Positions 63,911 to 64,000 of a DNA stretch of 64,000 nt are shown here, piece after piece. Both the position numbers and the translations under genes were made by a program. Location: the NCBI GenBank assembly GCA_029721435.1, contig CM056587.1, forward strand, positions 18,732,667 to 18,796,666, given 5' to 3'. This stretch comes from Gymnothorax reevesii. Its lineage: Eukaryota > Chordata > Actinopteri > Anguilliformes > Muraenidae. Within the stretch, counting starts at the first letter, position 1; every line of letters begins with the position of its first letter. Under the pieces are notes generated by a model. That model saw only the letters and a program-made list of their open reading frames with translations, was not told the DNA's origin and did not search any database.

Positions 63911-64000
63911 CTGTTGATGAGGGATCTGAAGTTTTGCGATGATTGAACTTGCATTTAGGAGTTTTTATTTTATTAAACCTATCTTTATATTTTAAACGTT

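Noticed and set aside
1..64000. CRISPR arrays, operons, phage or bacterial genes
   Set aside because: Spliced eukaryotic exons and fish transposons fill the window; direct repeats are microsatellites or MITEs.

Overview
The window is vertebrate nuclear DNA and almost certainly teleost. It is AT-rich and intron-dominated, with sparse GC-rich exons that have canonical GT/AG splice sites and matching phases. It carries the repeat load of a bony fish: several decayed Tc1/mariner-like families, hAT-type MITEs with 8-bp target duplications, a 5S-rRNA-derived SINE, a tRNA-derived SINE, a truncated LINE and many microsatellites. There is no prokaryotic gene organisation. I cannot name the species.

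The one confidently identified gene is igsf3 (immunoglobulin superfamily member 3) on the minus strand. Four consecutive internal exons each encode one complete V-type Ig domain: Ig2 (34035-34451), Ig3 (25854-26240), Ig4 (21155-21562) and Ig5 (10654-11070). All four start and end in phase 1, so they join without frameshift into a continuous extracellular segment. The introns between them are 7.8, 4.3 and 10.1 kb. Exons for the later Ig domains, the membrane segment and the tail are absent and must lie left of position 1. A phase-1 signal-peptide exon candidate sits at 59958-60015. No Ig1 exon is visible between it and Ig2, so either this is not the igsf3 leader, or Ig1 has been missed, lost or moved.

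Layout: 1-10.6 kb holds a 5'-truncated LINE (about 1.2-3.0 kb), a 5S SINE (7.6-8.1 kb) and a long-arm foldback element (9.5-10.5 kb). The 11-21 kb intron holds a decayed Tc1 transposase relic (about 12.1 kb), a Tc1/mariner-like element with both TIRs and an internal insertion (13.4-15.3 kb), and a hAT MITE with perfect target duplications (19.7 kb). 21.5-34 kb has the Ig3 and Ig4 exons plus another Tc1 relic (30.3-31.5 kb). 34.5-64 kb contains no certain coding exon but many repeats: a G-rich tract, GT/GA microsatellites, a near-perfect 150-bp hairpin (39.0 kb), a cluster of repeated TCACACACGTAACGC motifs (42.0-43.8 kb), and a pile-up of mobile elements at 50.0-54.3 kb, where a Tc1 copy carries a second Tc1-type MITE inside it. 

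Two unexplained coding candidates deserve attention: a plus-strand 87-residue ORF with a signal peptide and a polybasic site (56124-56387), and an exon-like minus-strand ORF at 61829-62047. IGSF3 is a type I membrane protein of the EWI/IGSF family; all exons found here belong to its ectodomain.
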